Source: Mxb001 sp049431945
GTDB taxonomy: Bacteria > Actinomycetota > Actinomycetes > S36-B12
Direction of reading: 5' to 3'
Length of the DNA stretch: 64,000 bases
Assembly (NCBI GenBank): GCA_049431945.1
Contig: JBMTDJ010000002.1
Span: 1 to 64,000 of the forward strand
The position numbers and the translations under genes are program-made. Shown here in pieces: positions 39,381-47,317 of the stretch (the first letter of the stretch is position 1; each line of letters opens with the position of its first letter). The notes under the pieces are model-generated. The model searched no databases, was not told where the DNA came from, and saw only the letters and a list, made by a program, of their open reading frames with translations.

Positions 39381-40388
39381 GTGACCATCACCGTGGGCAT
39401 CAACGGATTCGGCCGCATCGGCCGCAACTTCTATCGGGCTCTGGTGGCCTCCGGCGCGCCTGATATCGAGGTGGTCGGCATCAACGATCTCACCGACACC
39501 GAGACGCTGGCCCATCTACTCAAGTACGACAGTGTGCTGGGACGCTTCCCCCTGCCGGTGAGTTACGGCGATGGCACCCTCACGGTGGGCGACAGGACGA
39601 TCACGGTGACGGCCGAGAAGGATCCGGCGGCGCTGCCCTGGGGCTCACTCGGCGTGGACATCGTCATCGAGTCGACAGGCCACTTCACCGACGCAACCAA
39701 GGCGCGGGCGCATCTGGACGCTGGCGCGAAGAAGGTGATCATCTCGGCCCCGGCCAAGAATGAGGACATCACCATCGTCATGGGTGTCAACGAGATCGAC
39801 TACGACCCGACCAAGGACTCGGTCATCTCCAACGCCTCGTGCACCACGAATTGTCTCGCGCCGATGGCCAAGGTCCTCGACGACTCTTTCGGCATCGTGC
39901 GGGGCATGATGACGACGATTCACGCATATACGAACGACCAGCGGATCCTGGATTTCCCTCACTCGGATCTGCGACGCGCCCGTGCTGCTGCGATCAACAT
40001 GATTCCGACCACGACGGGAGCGGCCAAGGCCATCGGCCTGGTGCTGCCGCAGCTGAAGGGGCGCCTCGACGGCTATGCGATGCGCGTGCCCACTCCTACG
40101 GGATCGGCCACCGACCTCACCGTGGAACTCGCCCGGCCGGCCACCGCTGACGAGATCAACACGGCGATGAAGGTGGCGAGCGAAGGGGCCCTCAAGGGCA
40201 TCCTGCAGTACACCGCGGACCCGATCGTCTCCACGGACATCGTGACCGATCCGGCATCTGTCATCTTCGACTCCGGGCTGACTAACTCCATGGGGACCAT
40301 GGCCAAGGTCGTGGGCTGGTACGACAACGAGTGGGGCTACTCCAATCGCCTCATCGATCTCACGCAGTACGTCGGCGCGCGCCTGTGA
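39381..40388 (+). CDS. gap: Glyceraldehyde-3-phosphate dehydrogenase, type I
   Basis: 335 aa. It oxidises glyceraldehyde-3-phosphate to 1,3-bisphosphoglycerate with NAD. N-terminal Rossmann motif INGFGRIGRNFYRA, catalytic SNASCTTNC (C154) and the YDNEWGYSNR end are canonical. GTG start with GGGAGAG upstream. First gene of gap-pgk-tpiA-secG; the stop overlaps the pgk GTG by 4 nt. Confidence 0.97.
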   Translation: MTITVGINGFGRIGRNFYRALVASGAPDIEVVGINDLTDTETLAHLLKYDSVLGRFPLPVSYGDGTLTVGDRTITVTAEKDPAALPWGSLGVDIVIESTGHFTDATKARAHLDAGAKKVIISAPAKNEDITIVMGVNEIDYDPTKDSVISNASCTTNCLAPMAKVLDDSFGIVRGMMTTIHAYTNDQRILDFPHSDLRRARAAAINMIPTTTGAAKAIGLVLPQLKGRLDGYAMRVPTPTGSATDLTVELARPATADEINTAMKVASEGALKGILQYTADPIVSTDIVTDPASVIFDSGLTNSMGTMAKVVGWYDNEWGYSNRLIDLTQYVGARL

Positions 40389-41590
40389 GCGATCGGCTCT
40401 CCGCGCTCGACGTTTCCGGGCGCACCGTCCTCGTCCGCAGCGATCTCAACGTACCCATGGCGAAGGATGCCCCCGTCATCACCGATGATGGGCGCATTCG
40501 CGCCAGCGCCCCCACCATCGCTCGCCTCCACGAGCGCGGTGCCCGGGTCGTCGTTGCTGCGCATCTGGGTCGCCCGAAGGGCCAGGTGAATCCCGCGTTG
40601 TCCCTTGCCCCGGTGGCTGATCGGCTCGCTGACGTTCTGGGGCTGCCAGTGACCTTCGTGCCCGCCGTGACGGGCGAGACCGTGGATGCGGCCATCGCAG
40701 CTCTTCCCATGGACGGCGTCGCGCTCCTGGAAAACGTCCGATTCGACCCACGAGAGACCAGCAAGGACCCGATGGAGCGAGCCTCCCTCGCGCGCGAGTG
40801 GGCCACATGGGCTGACGCCTATGTCAGCGATGGCTTCGGTGTGGTGCACCGGGAGCAGGCGTCGGTGACCGATGTCGCTCGCGAGCTGCCTTCAGCCCCG
40901 GGTCTGCTCGTGGAGGCCGAGCTCACCAGCTTCGAGCGGGTCCTCCATGATCCTGCCCGCCCCTACGCTGTAGTTCTCGGCGGCGCCAAGGTGTCCGACA
41001 AGCTTGCCGTCATCGGCCACCTGCTCCAACGCGTCGACCGCATCCTCATCGGTGGTGGCATGGCGTTTACATTCCTCCGCGCGCAAGGATTCTCCGTCGG
41101 TGACTCGCTGCTGCAGGAGGATCTCATCCCCACGGTGCGCGAGATCATGGACCGAGCGCGGCGGGACGGGGTCGACATCCTCCTTCCCGACGATGTCGTC
41201 ATCGCATCGGAGTTCGCGGCGGACGCGACGACGCGCGTCGTGAGCGTCGGGGAGATCCCTGCTGGCTGGATGGGCCTGGACATCGGCCCCGACACCGCGC
41301 GCCGGTACGCAGCAGCCCTCGCCGACGCGCGAACCATCGTCTGGAACGGTCCCATGGGCGTGTTCGAGATGCCCGCTTTCGCTGGGGGGACCCGGGTCAT
41401 CGCCGAGACCATGGCGGCTTCGGACGCTTTCACGGTGGTCGGCGGCGGGGACTCCGCGGCCGCTATTCGCCACCTTGACATCGACGAAAAGCGCTTCAGC
41501 CACATCTCCACGGGGGGCGGTGCCAGCCTCGAGCTACTCGAGGGCAAGGATCTGCCCGGGATCTCCGTACTCGCGAAGGAGGGGCAATGA
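40385..41590 (+). CDS. pgk: Phosphoglycerate kinase
   Basis: 401 aa from GTG 40385 (GTGA overlap with gap). It transfers phosphate from 1,3-bisphosphoglycerate to ADP. The N-terminal VLVRSDLNVPM, HLGRPKG, and LLENVRFDPRETS segments bind the triose; VLGGAKVSDK and the GGGDSAAAI C-terminal motif bind nucleotide. Length is normal. The stop overlaps tpiA by 4 nt. Confidence 0.97.
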   Translation: MSDRLSALDVSGRTVLVRSDLNVPMAKDAPVITDDGRIRASAPTIARLHERGARVVVAAHLGRPKGQVNPALSLAPVADRLADVLGLPVTFVPAVTGETVDAAIAALPMDGVALLENVRFDPRETSKDPMERASLAREWATWADAYVSDGFGVVHREQASVTDVARELPSAPGLLVEAELTSFERVLHDPARPYAVVLGGAKVSDKLAVIGHLLQRVDRILIGGGMAFTFLRAQGFSVGDSLLQEDLIPTVREIMDRARRDGVDILLPDDVVIASEFAADATTRVVSVGEIPAGWMGLDIGPDTARRYAAALADARTIVWNGPMGVFEMPAFAGGTRVIAETMAASDAFTVVGGGDSAAAIRHLDIDEKRFSHISTGGGASLELLEGKDLPGISVLAKEGQ

Positions 41591-42384
41591 CCGAGGGGCG
41601 CCGCCCGCTCATGGCGGGCAATTGGAAGATGAACGTCAATCACCTCGAGGCCATCGCGCTTGTCCAGAAGCTGGCATTTGCCCTCAATGACGCTGACTAT
41701 GACGCGGTCGATGTCGCTGTCATCCCGCCCTTCACGGACCTCCGGTCGGTCCAGACGCTCATCGATGGCGACAGATACCGCATCACGTACGGCGCCCAGG
41801 ATCTCTCGGTTCATGATTCCGGTGCCTACACCGGAGAGATCTCGGGCGCGATGCTCGCCAAGCTCGGCTGCACCTACGTGCTCGTGGGGCACAGCGAGAG
41901 ACGCGAGTACCACGCCGAAGGCGACGACATTGTGGCGGCCAAGGTCCGTGCTGCCCAGCGTCACGGACTCACTCCTATCCTGTGCGTGGGAGAGGGCCTG
42001 GATGTGCGCCGCGAGGGCGGCCAGGTGCCGCACGTTCTCGCGCAGGTGACGGCGGCGATTGACGGACTCGCGCCCGACGCTGTGTCATCCGTTGTCATCG
42101 CCTATGAGCCTGTGTGGGCGATCGGCACGGGCGAGGTGGCGACACCTGCGGACGCGCAGGAGGTCTGCGGCGCCATCCGCGCACTGCTGGAGGAGCAGAT
42201 AGGAACGGGAGCGGATGCCGTGCGTATCCTCTACGGCGGGTCGGTGAAGGTCTCGAATGTTGCCGCCATCATGGCCCAGGAGGATGTCGACGGGTGCCTG
42301 GTCGGAGGAGCCAGCCTCGACCCGGACGAGTTCGTGGGCATCGTGCGCTACCGGCTGCTCAACGCCGAGCAGGCGGGGGAGTGA
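41587..42384 (+). CDS. tpiA: Triose-phosphate isomerase
   Basis: 265 aa TIM barrel. It interconverts dihydroxyacetone phosphate and glyceraldehyde-3-phosphate. N-terminal MAGNWKMN (substrate-binding Asn and Lys), catalytic His in VLVGHSERRE, catalytic Glu in AYEPVWAIGTG with the flexible loop, and phosphate-binding YGGSV are all intact. ATG overlaps the pgk stop (ATGA). A 70-nt gap with a stable hairpin separates it from secG. Confidence 0.97.
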   Translation: MTEGRRPLMAGNWKMNVNHLEAIALVQKLAFALNDADYDAVDVAVIPPFTDLRSVQTLIDGDRYRITYGAQDLSVHDSGAYTGEISGAMLAKLGCTYVLVGHSERREYHAEGDDIVAAKVRAAQRHGLTPILCVGEGLDVRREGGQVPHVLAQVTAAIDGLAPDAVSSVVIAYEPVWAIGTGEVATPADAQEVCGAIRALLEEQIGTGADAVRILYGGSVKVSNVAAIMAQEDVDGCLVGGASLDPDEFVGIVRYRLLNAEQAGE

Positions 42385-42416
42385 ACCACTCGCGTGGTAC
42401 GGTCATCGACGTCCCC

Positions 42417-42433
42417 GGGCGCGCAATGCGCCC
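42417..42433 (+). terminator. GC hairpin between tpiA and secG
   Basis: Stem GGGCGC (42417-42422) with GCGCCC (42428-42433) and loop GCAAT, followed by TT. It may attenuate, process or stabilise the transcript. TACGGT upstream (42398-42403) equals the gap -10 candidate and could be a secG promoter. Confidence 0.4.
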
Positions 42434-42454
42434 TTCGCATGGAGGAGTGACAGC

Positions 42455-42703
42455 GTGACGACCGTCCTCGTCATCGCCTTGGCGATCCTGCTGGTGATCA
42501 CCAGCGTCTTGCTGGTCGTCCTTATTCTTCTGCACCGGGGAAAGGGCGGCGGCCTGTCCGACCTGTTCGGCGGTGGGGTCAGTTCGTCGATCGGCGGGTC
42601 ATCGGTCGCGGAAAAGAACCTCGATCGGTTGACGGTGGGCATCGCTCTCATCTGGGCGGCTTCCATTGTCGCGGTCGGTCTACTCGTTCGAACCGGTTCG
42701 TAG
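42455..42703 (+). CDS. secG: Preprotein translocase subunit SecG
   Basis: 82 aa with two membrane segments (~5-25 and ~57-77) joined by a Gly-rich loop (HRGKGGGLSDLFGGGVSSS), the standard SecG form. It is the small stimulatory subunit of the SecYEG channel. GTG 42455 has GGAGGAG at 42441-42447. Its place after tpiA is the usual actinobacterial order. Confidence 0.93.
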   Translation: MTTVLVIALAILLVITSVLLVVLILLHRGKGGGLSDLFGGGVSSSIGGSSVAEKNLDRLTVGIALIWAASIVAVGLLVRTGS

Positions 42704-42739
42704 CAGCAGTCCACATCAAGACCACGTCGAGGAGGGCTA

Positions 42740-43072
42740 GTGGCCGGAGGAAGTGCGATTCGTGGCAGCCGCGTAGGCGCAGGCCCCATGGGCGAAGCCG
42801 AACGGGGCGAGACCGCACCGCGCGTGTTCGTCACCTTCTGGTGTGCACGCGGCCATGAGACGACTCCGAGCTTCGCCGCCGATGCTCCGATCCCGGACCA
42901 GTGGGATTGCCCTCGATGCGGCTGGCCGGCCAGCCAGGACGAGCAGGCGCCACCCGCGCCGCCGAAGATCGAGCCGTACAAGACGCACCTTGCCTACGTG
43001 AAGGAGCGTCGGAGCGACGAGGACGGCGCCGCAATCTTGGAAGAGGCGCTCGAAAAGCTACGTCGGTCTTAG
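42740..43072 (+). CDS. rbpA: RNA polymerase-binding protein RbpA
   Basis: 110 aa. RbpA is an actinobacteria-specific activator that binds group I/II sigma factors and RNA polymerase to stabilise open promoters. The N terminus is basic/Gly-rich. The zinc-binding core has C35, H39 (WCARGHE) and C57, C60 (CPRCG). The basic linker and C-terminal sigma-interacting helix (EDGAAILEEALEKLRRS) follow. GTG start with GAGGAGGG close upstream. The last 15 nt overlap the convergent pgl gene. Confidence 0.94.
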   Translation: MAGGSAIRGSRVGAGPMGEAERGETAPRVFVTFWCARGHETTPSFAADAPIPDQWDCPRCGWPASQDEQAPPAPPKIEPYKTHLAYVKERRSDEDGAAILEEALEKLRRS

Positions 43073-43786
43073 CGCCGACGCTGCCGCGGAGTCGATCCAG
43101 GCGACGCAGGCCCGGGTGCCCACGGCGCCCGCTGCTGGCACGTCCACGGGATTCGTCGTGGGGTCCATCGCTTGAGCAATGGCTGCGGCCTTCTCCTGGC
43201 CCGCGGCGACAAGCCACACGTCGTCCGCCGACCGGATGGTCGGGAACGTCATCGTGATTCGGGTGGGAGGCGGCTTGGGGCTTGCGTGAACCGCGACGAT
43301 GGCGTCACCAGTTTTGGCGGCGGGCGATTCCGGGAAGATCGAGGCCACATGGCCCTCCGGGCCCACACCCAGGAGCAGTACATCGAACCGCGGTAGCGAT
43401 CCGTCGGCCGATGACCGCGCAAGCGCGTCGGCGTAGTCAAGAGCGGCTTGCTCGACCCCCTGACCCGTGTCGGCGGGCATCGCATGAACATGGCCAGGTA
43501 CGAGGGGGACCCGGTCGAGCAGGACAGCGGCTGCCTGGGTGACGTTGCGGTCGGGATCGCCGTCGGGAAGGAACCTCTCGTCACCCCACCACAGATGGAG
43601 CGCCGACCAGTCGACGGGCAGTGGGGCGAGGGCAGCCATGACAGCAGTTCCGATGCCGCCTCCCGTGAGCACCACATGGGCGACCCCCCGCTCCTGCTGT
43701 GCCACCGCGATGCGGTCCGCCAGTGCCTGCGCAACGTCCGTCGCGAGAGCGTCTGCGGTAGGGCGTACTTCGACGGTCCTGTTCAC
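43058..43786 (-). CDS. pgl: 6-phosphogluconolactonase
   Basis: 242 aa DevB/SOL-type enzyme hydrolysing 6-phosphogluconolactone in the oxidative pentose-phosphate path. Family motifs: VVLTGGGIGTAVM, HLWWGDERFLP and LLLGVGPEGHVASIFP. GTG 43786 is chosen over ATG 43801 because it gives the 4-nt GTGA overlap with the opcA stop and has a G-rich Shine-Dalgarno-like stretch 7-12 nt upstream. Last gene of tkt-tal-zwf-opcA-pgl. The 3' end overlaps rbpA by 15 nt. Confidence 0.92.
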   Translation of the reverse strand: MNRTVEVRPTADALATDVAQALADRIAVAQQERGVAHVVLTGGGIGTAVMAALAPLPVDWSALHLWWGDERFLPDGDPDRNVTQAAAVLLDRVPLVPGHVHAMPADTGQGVEQAALDYADALARSSADGSLPRFDVLLLGVGPEGHVASIFPESPAAKTGDAIVAVHASPKPPPTRITMTFPTIRSADDVWLVAAGQEKAAAIAQAMDPTTNPVDVPAAGAVGTRACVAWIDSAAASALRPT

Positions 43787-44685
43787 GACTGATCCCCCCA
43801 TGATGCGAGCACGTCCCCATAGACCTCGTCCGGATCAAGGCGGCGCAGTTCCTCGCTCAGCAGGTCTGGCAGGCCCCGTCGGGGTAGCGCGATCGTCGAC
43901 TCGGGCACGCCGGGCCGGGTGAGTGTGGCGACCGATCCATCCGGTCGCGACAAGGTGATCGCGCCTTGCGGCGTATCCAGGGCGACCTGCGTGATGCCGG
44001 GGCCGTCCGCCGCGGTGAATGCGACCTCGATGCTCAGTGCCCAGCGCAGCCAGGCGGCGAGCAGGATGGCGCTGGGATTGTCGGCCTCGGCTTCGACACT
44101 GGCCGAGCGCACCGCGGTCCGACCGTCATCGAGGAGCGATGCCAGCGCGCTGCGCCAGGACGTGAGTCGTGTCCAGGCCAGGTCGCAGTCCCCAGGGACG
44201 TATCCGGCTCGGCGCTCCCTCAGAGCTGCCGCGGGATCTACCGCTGTCGCGGTGTCGGTGATCCGTCGCTGGCAGTGCCGGCCGATGGGGTCATCGGCCG
44301 GGACGGGAGGAGGATCGGTCGGCCACCAGGAGACGACGGGTGTATCTGGGAGTAGCAGGGGGATCACGACGGAGTTTGCATGCCCGGAGCGATCACCGCG
44401 CAGCCGGACGATGGCGACCTCGCCCGGGCCGTCATCCCCGCCGACCATGACCTGGGCATCGATCTGGTCGGTGCCCCGGCCGGGACGCGGGATGAGTGTG
44501 AGAATCCGCATCGGATGCTGGCGCGCGGACAGCACCGCTGCCTCCGTGGCGTCCGACGCGAACTCCTCGTCGCTGAGGATGAGCATGGTGAGGACCATCC
44601 CGGTGGCCGGGGATCCCATGCGATGCCGCTCCTCGGCGATCGCGCGGGAGATCTCACCGCCGCTGGTGTCCTCGAGGCGGATCAT
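43783..44685 (-). CDS. opcA: Glucose-6-phosphate dehydrogenase assembly protein OpcA
   Basis: 300 aa. OpcA binds and allosterically activates Zwf in cyanobacteria and actinobacteria. The PVVSWWPTDPPP segment and the N-terminal THRMGS-like ERHRMGSPATGMVLTMLI are family features. ATG 44685 is chosen because it overlaps the zwf stop (ATGA) and has GGAGG 5 nt upstream; ATG 44697 is less well placed. Direct coupling to zwf fits a 1:1 partner. Confidence 0.92.
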   Translation of the reverse strand: MIRLEDTSGGEISRAIAEERHRMGSPATGMVLTMLILSDEEFASDATEAAVLSARQHPMRILTLIPRPGRGTDQIDAQVMVGGDDGPGEVAIVRLRGDRSGHANSVVIPLLLPDTPVVSWWPTDPPPVPADDPIGRHCQRRITDTATAVDPAAALRERRAGYVPGDCDLAWTRLTSWRSALASLLDDGRTAVRSASVEAEADNPSAILLAAWLRWALSIEVAFTAADGPGITQVALDTPQGAITLSRPDGSVATLTRPGVPESTIALPRRGLPDLLSEELRRLDPDEVYGDVLASWGDQS

Positions 44686-46202
44686 GGGCGCCTCCATTGA
44701 CGGCCGTCACGGGCGATCATGTCGTAGGCGCACGCCGGGCCCCATCCGCCGGAAGCGTACTGCTCCGGCTGTCCCATGCCGGACCACTGGTCGAGGATCG
44801 GATCGAGGATGCGCCAACTCAGATCCACCTCGGTGCTATTGGGGAACAGTGGCGGCTCCCCGAGGAGCACGTCGAGGATGAGACGCTCATACGCCTCGGG
44901 GCTGGTATCGACGAATGAATCGCCGTATTGGAAGTCCATGGTGACGTCGCGTACGTCCATGCCCGTCGTTCCCGGCACCTTGGAGCCGAAGCGCACGGTC
45001 ACCCCCTCGTCAGGCTGGATGCGAAAGACCAGGGCGTTGTCGGACAGTTCGCCGACCGAAGACAGCTCGAAAGGAAGGTGCGGCGCCCGCTTGAAGATGA
45101 CGGCAACCTCCGTCACTCGCCGGCCGAGCCGCTTGCCCGTGCGCAGGTAGAACGGCACCCCCGCCCAGCGCCGGTTGTCCACGGTCACGCGGATCGCGGC
45201 GAAGGTCTCCGTGGTGCTGCCTGGCGGGATTCCTTCCTCTTCGAGGAATCCGCGCACGGGAACGCCGCCTTGCCAACCGGCGGCGTACTGGCCGCGCGCG
45301 GTGTGTGCGGCAATATCCTCGGGCACCGTGATGGCGCTGAGGACCTTCTCCTTCTCTGTGCGCACCTCGCGGGGTCGGAAGGAGAGCGGCTCCTCCATTG
45401 CGGTGAGGGCCAAAAGCTGCAGCAGATGGTTCTGGATCACGTCTCGTGCGGCACCAATGCCGTCGTAGTAGCCCGCGCGGCCGGCAATGCCGATGTCCTC
45501 GGCTTGGGTGATCTGCACGTTGTCAACGAAGTTCGAATTCCACAGGGGCTCGAACATCGTGTTGGCGAAGCGGACAGCGAGGATGTTCTGAACTGTCTCC
45601 TTGCCGAGATAGTGGTCGATACGGAAGATCTCGTCCGGGGTGAATGCCGAATTGAGCACTCGATCGAGCTCCTCAGCGCTAGCCAGATCGTGCCCGAAGG
45701 GCTTCTCGATCACGACCCGGCGCCATTCACCATCCTTGCGCTCACTGAGCCCGCTCGCTTTGAGATGTTCGACGACGACGGGGAAGAGGCCGGGAGGAAT
45801 TGAGAGGTAGAACGCGTGATTGCCCATGGTGCCGCGTTGGTCGTCCACCTCTGCGACAACCCTCGCCAGCTGGCGATAGGCGTCCGCGTCGGCAATGTCG
45901 CCCTCGACGAAGCGGATGCCCTCGGAGAGTTGCGCCCATACGTCCTCGCGAAACGGCGTGCGGGCGTACTCGCGAACGGCGTCGTGCACCTCCTGTGCGA
46001 AGTCCTCGTCGTCCCACTGTCTTCGCGCGAAGCCGACGAGCCCGAAGCCCGGGGGGAGCAGTCCCCTGTTAGCTAGATCGTAAATGGCGGGCATGATCTT
46101 TTTGCGCGCGAGGTCGCCGGTGACGCCGAAGAGCACGAGACCACAGGGGCCGGCGACCTTGGGGAGTCGCCGATCCCGAGGATCCCGAAGCGGGTTGATC
46201 AT
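44682..46202 (-). CDS. zwf: Glucose-6-phosphate 1-dehydrogenase
   Basis: 506 aa. It feeds glucose-6-phosphate into the pentose-phosphate pathway and makes NADPH. The coenzyme motif GVTGDLARKK is at 26-35; the active-site RIDHYLGKETVQN lies near residue 200; EKPFGHD is also present. ATG 46202 overlaps the tal stop. The following opcA makes this the OpcA-dependent type. Confidence 0.96.
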   Translation of the reverse strand: MINPLRDPRDRRLPKVAGPCGLVLFGVTGDLARKKIMPAIYDLANRGLLPPGFGLVGFARRQWDDEDFAQEVHDAVREYARTPFREDVWAQLSEGIRFVEGDIADADAYRQLARVVAEVDDQRGTMGNHAFYLSIPPGLFPVVVEHLKASGLSERKDGEWRRVVIEKPFGHDLASAEELDRVLNSAFTPDEIFRIDHYLGKETVQNILAVRFANTMFEPLWNSNFVDNVQITQAEDIGIAGRAGYYDGIGAARDVIQNHLLQLLALTAMEEPLSFRPREVRTEKEKVLSAITVPEDIAAHTARGQYAAGWQGGVPVRGFLEEEGIPPGSTTETFAAIRVTVDNRRWAGVPFYLRTGKRLGRRVTEVAVIFKRAPHLPFELSSVGELSDNALVFRIQPDEGVTVRFGSKVPGTTGMDVRDVTMDFQYGDSFVDTSPEAYERLILDVLLGEPPLFPNSTEVDLSWRILDPILDQWSGMGQPEQYASGGWGPACAYDMIARDGRQWRRP

Positions 46203-47317
46203 CGAACCGCGTCATCCAGAGCCTGCTGGACCGTGGTGAGGAGCTCCGCCCATGATGCGTCGAACTTCTCCACGCCCTCGTCCTCGAGTACTTGGCAGAC
46301 CTCGGGCTCGTGAATACCCAGGGCGGAGAGGGCGTCCCAGACCGCACGGGACTCGTCCTGGGTTCCGCTCACCGTGTCACGCACCTCACCGGTGTACCCG
46401 GCGCACGCTGCAAGGGTCGCGGCCGGCATCGTGTTGACGCATCCCGGCGCGACGAGGCCCATGACGTAGAGCGTCGGTGGGAAGGCGGGGTCCTTGACCC
46501 CCGTCGACGCCCACAGCGGCCGCTGCGTGCGCGCGCCCAGTGCCGCGAGCGACCGCCATCGATCCGACGCCATGGCCTCCTGGTATACCCCCCAGGCGAG
46601 TCGCGCGCTGGCCAGGCCGGCCTTGCCCCGCAGGGCCTGCGCCTCGTCAGTTCCCACGGCTGCGAGGCGCTTGTCGACCTCGGTGTCCATGCGGCTGACG
46701 AAGAATGACGCAACGGACTCGATCTTGGACAGGTCATGACCGTGGGAGTGAGCGCGTTCTAGACCCGACATCCATGCATCGAGCACCTCGGCGTAGCGCT
46801 CGATGCTGAAGATGAGGGTGACGTTGACGCTAATGCCCGATCCGAGCGTTTCCGTGATGGCAGGCAGCCCTTCGGCCGTGCCAGGGATCTTGATGAGCAC
46901 GTTGCCGCGATCCACCATGCCATGGAGGAGTCGCGCCTGGAGGATCGTGCCGTCGGTGTCACGCGCCAGGCGCGGATCCACCTCGATCGAGACACGTCCA
47001 TCCACCCCGTCGGAATCACGCCATAGGCCGGAGAAGATGTCGCACGCTTCGCGCACGTCCGTCGTAGTGAGAGCGCGCACTGCATCGTCTACTGACGCGC
47101 CCGACTCTCGGAGCTCCCGGATCTGGTCGGCGTATGCGGAGCTAGCACCACTGAGCGCCTTGGCAAAGATCGTCGGGTTCGTCGTCACGCCGCGCACGTC
47201 CTCGTGGGCGATGAGGTGGCCGAGGTCGCCGGACGCTATGCGTTCGCGATCGAGGTCATCAAGCCAGATAGACACCCCGGCCCGGGTGAGGGCAGTGAGA
47301 GCAGCAGGCGTGGTCAT
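46199..47317 (-). CDS. tal: Transaldolase
   Basis: 372 aa class I transaldolase of the longer actinobacterial/cyanobacterial type. The Schiff-base lysine is K143 in NVLIKIPGT; VRGVTTNPTIF near the N terminus and PLWASTGVKDPAFP near the C terminus are conserved. ATG 47317 has TGGAGG 6 nt upstream and overlaps the tkt stop (ATGA). An upstream in-frame extension antisense-free but inside tkt is rejected. Confidence 0.95.
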   Translation of the reverse strand: MTTPAALTALTRAGVSIWLDDLDRERIASGDLGHLIAHEDVRGVTTNPTIFAKALSGASSAYADQIRELRESGASVDDAVRALTTTDVREACDIFSGLWRDSDGVDGRVSIEVDPRLARDTDGTILQARLLHGMVDRGNVLIKIPGTAEGLPAITETLGSGISVNVTLIFSIERYAEVLDAWMSGLERAHSHGHDLSKIESVASFFVSRMDTEVDKRLAAVGTDEAQALRGKAGLASARLAWGVYQEAMASDRWRSLAALGARTQRPLWASTGVKDPAFPPTLYVMGLVAPGCVNTMPAATLAACAGYTGEVRDTVSGTQDESRAVWDALSALGIHEPEVCQVLEDEGVEKFDASWAELLTTVQQALDDAVR

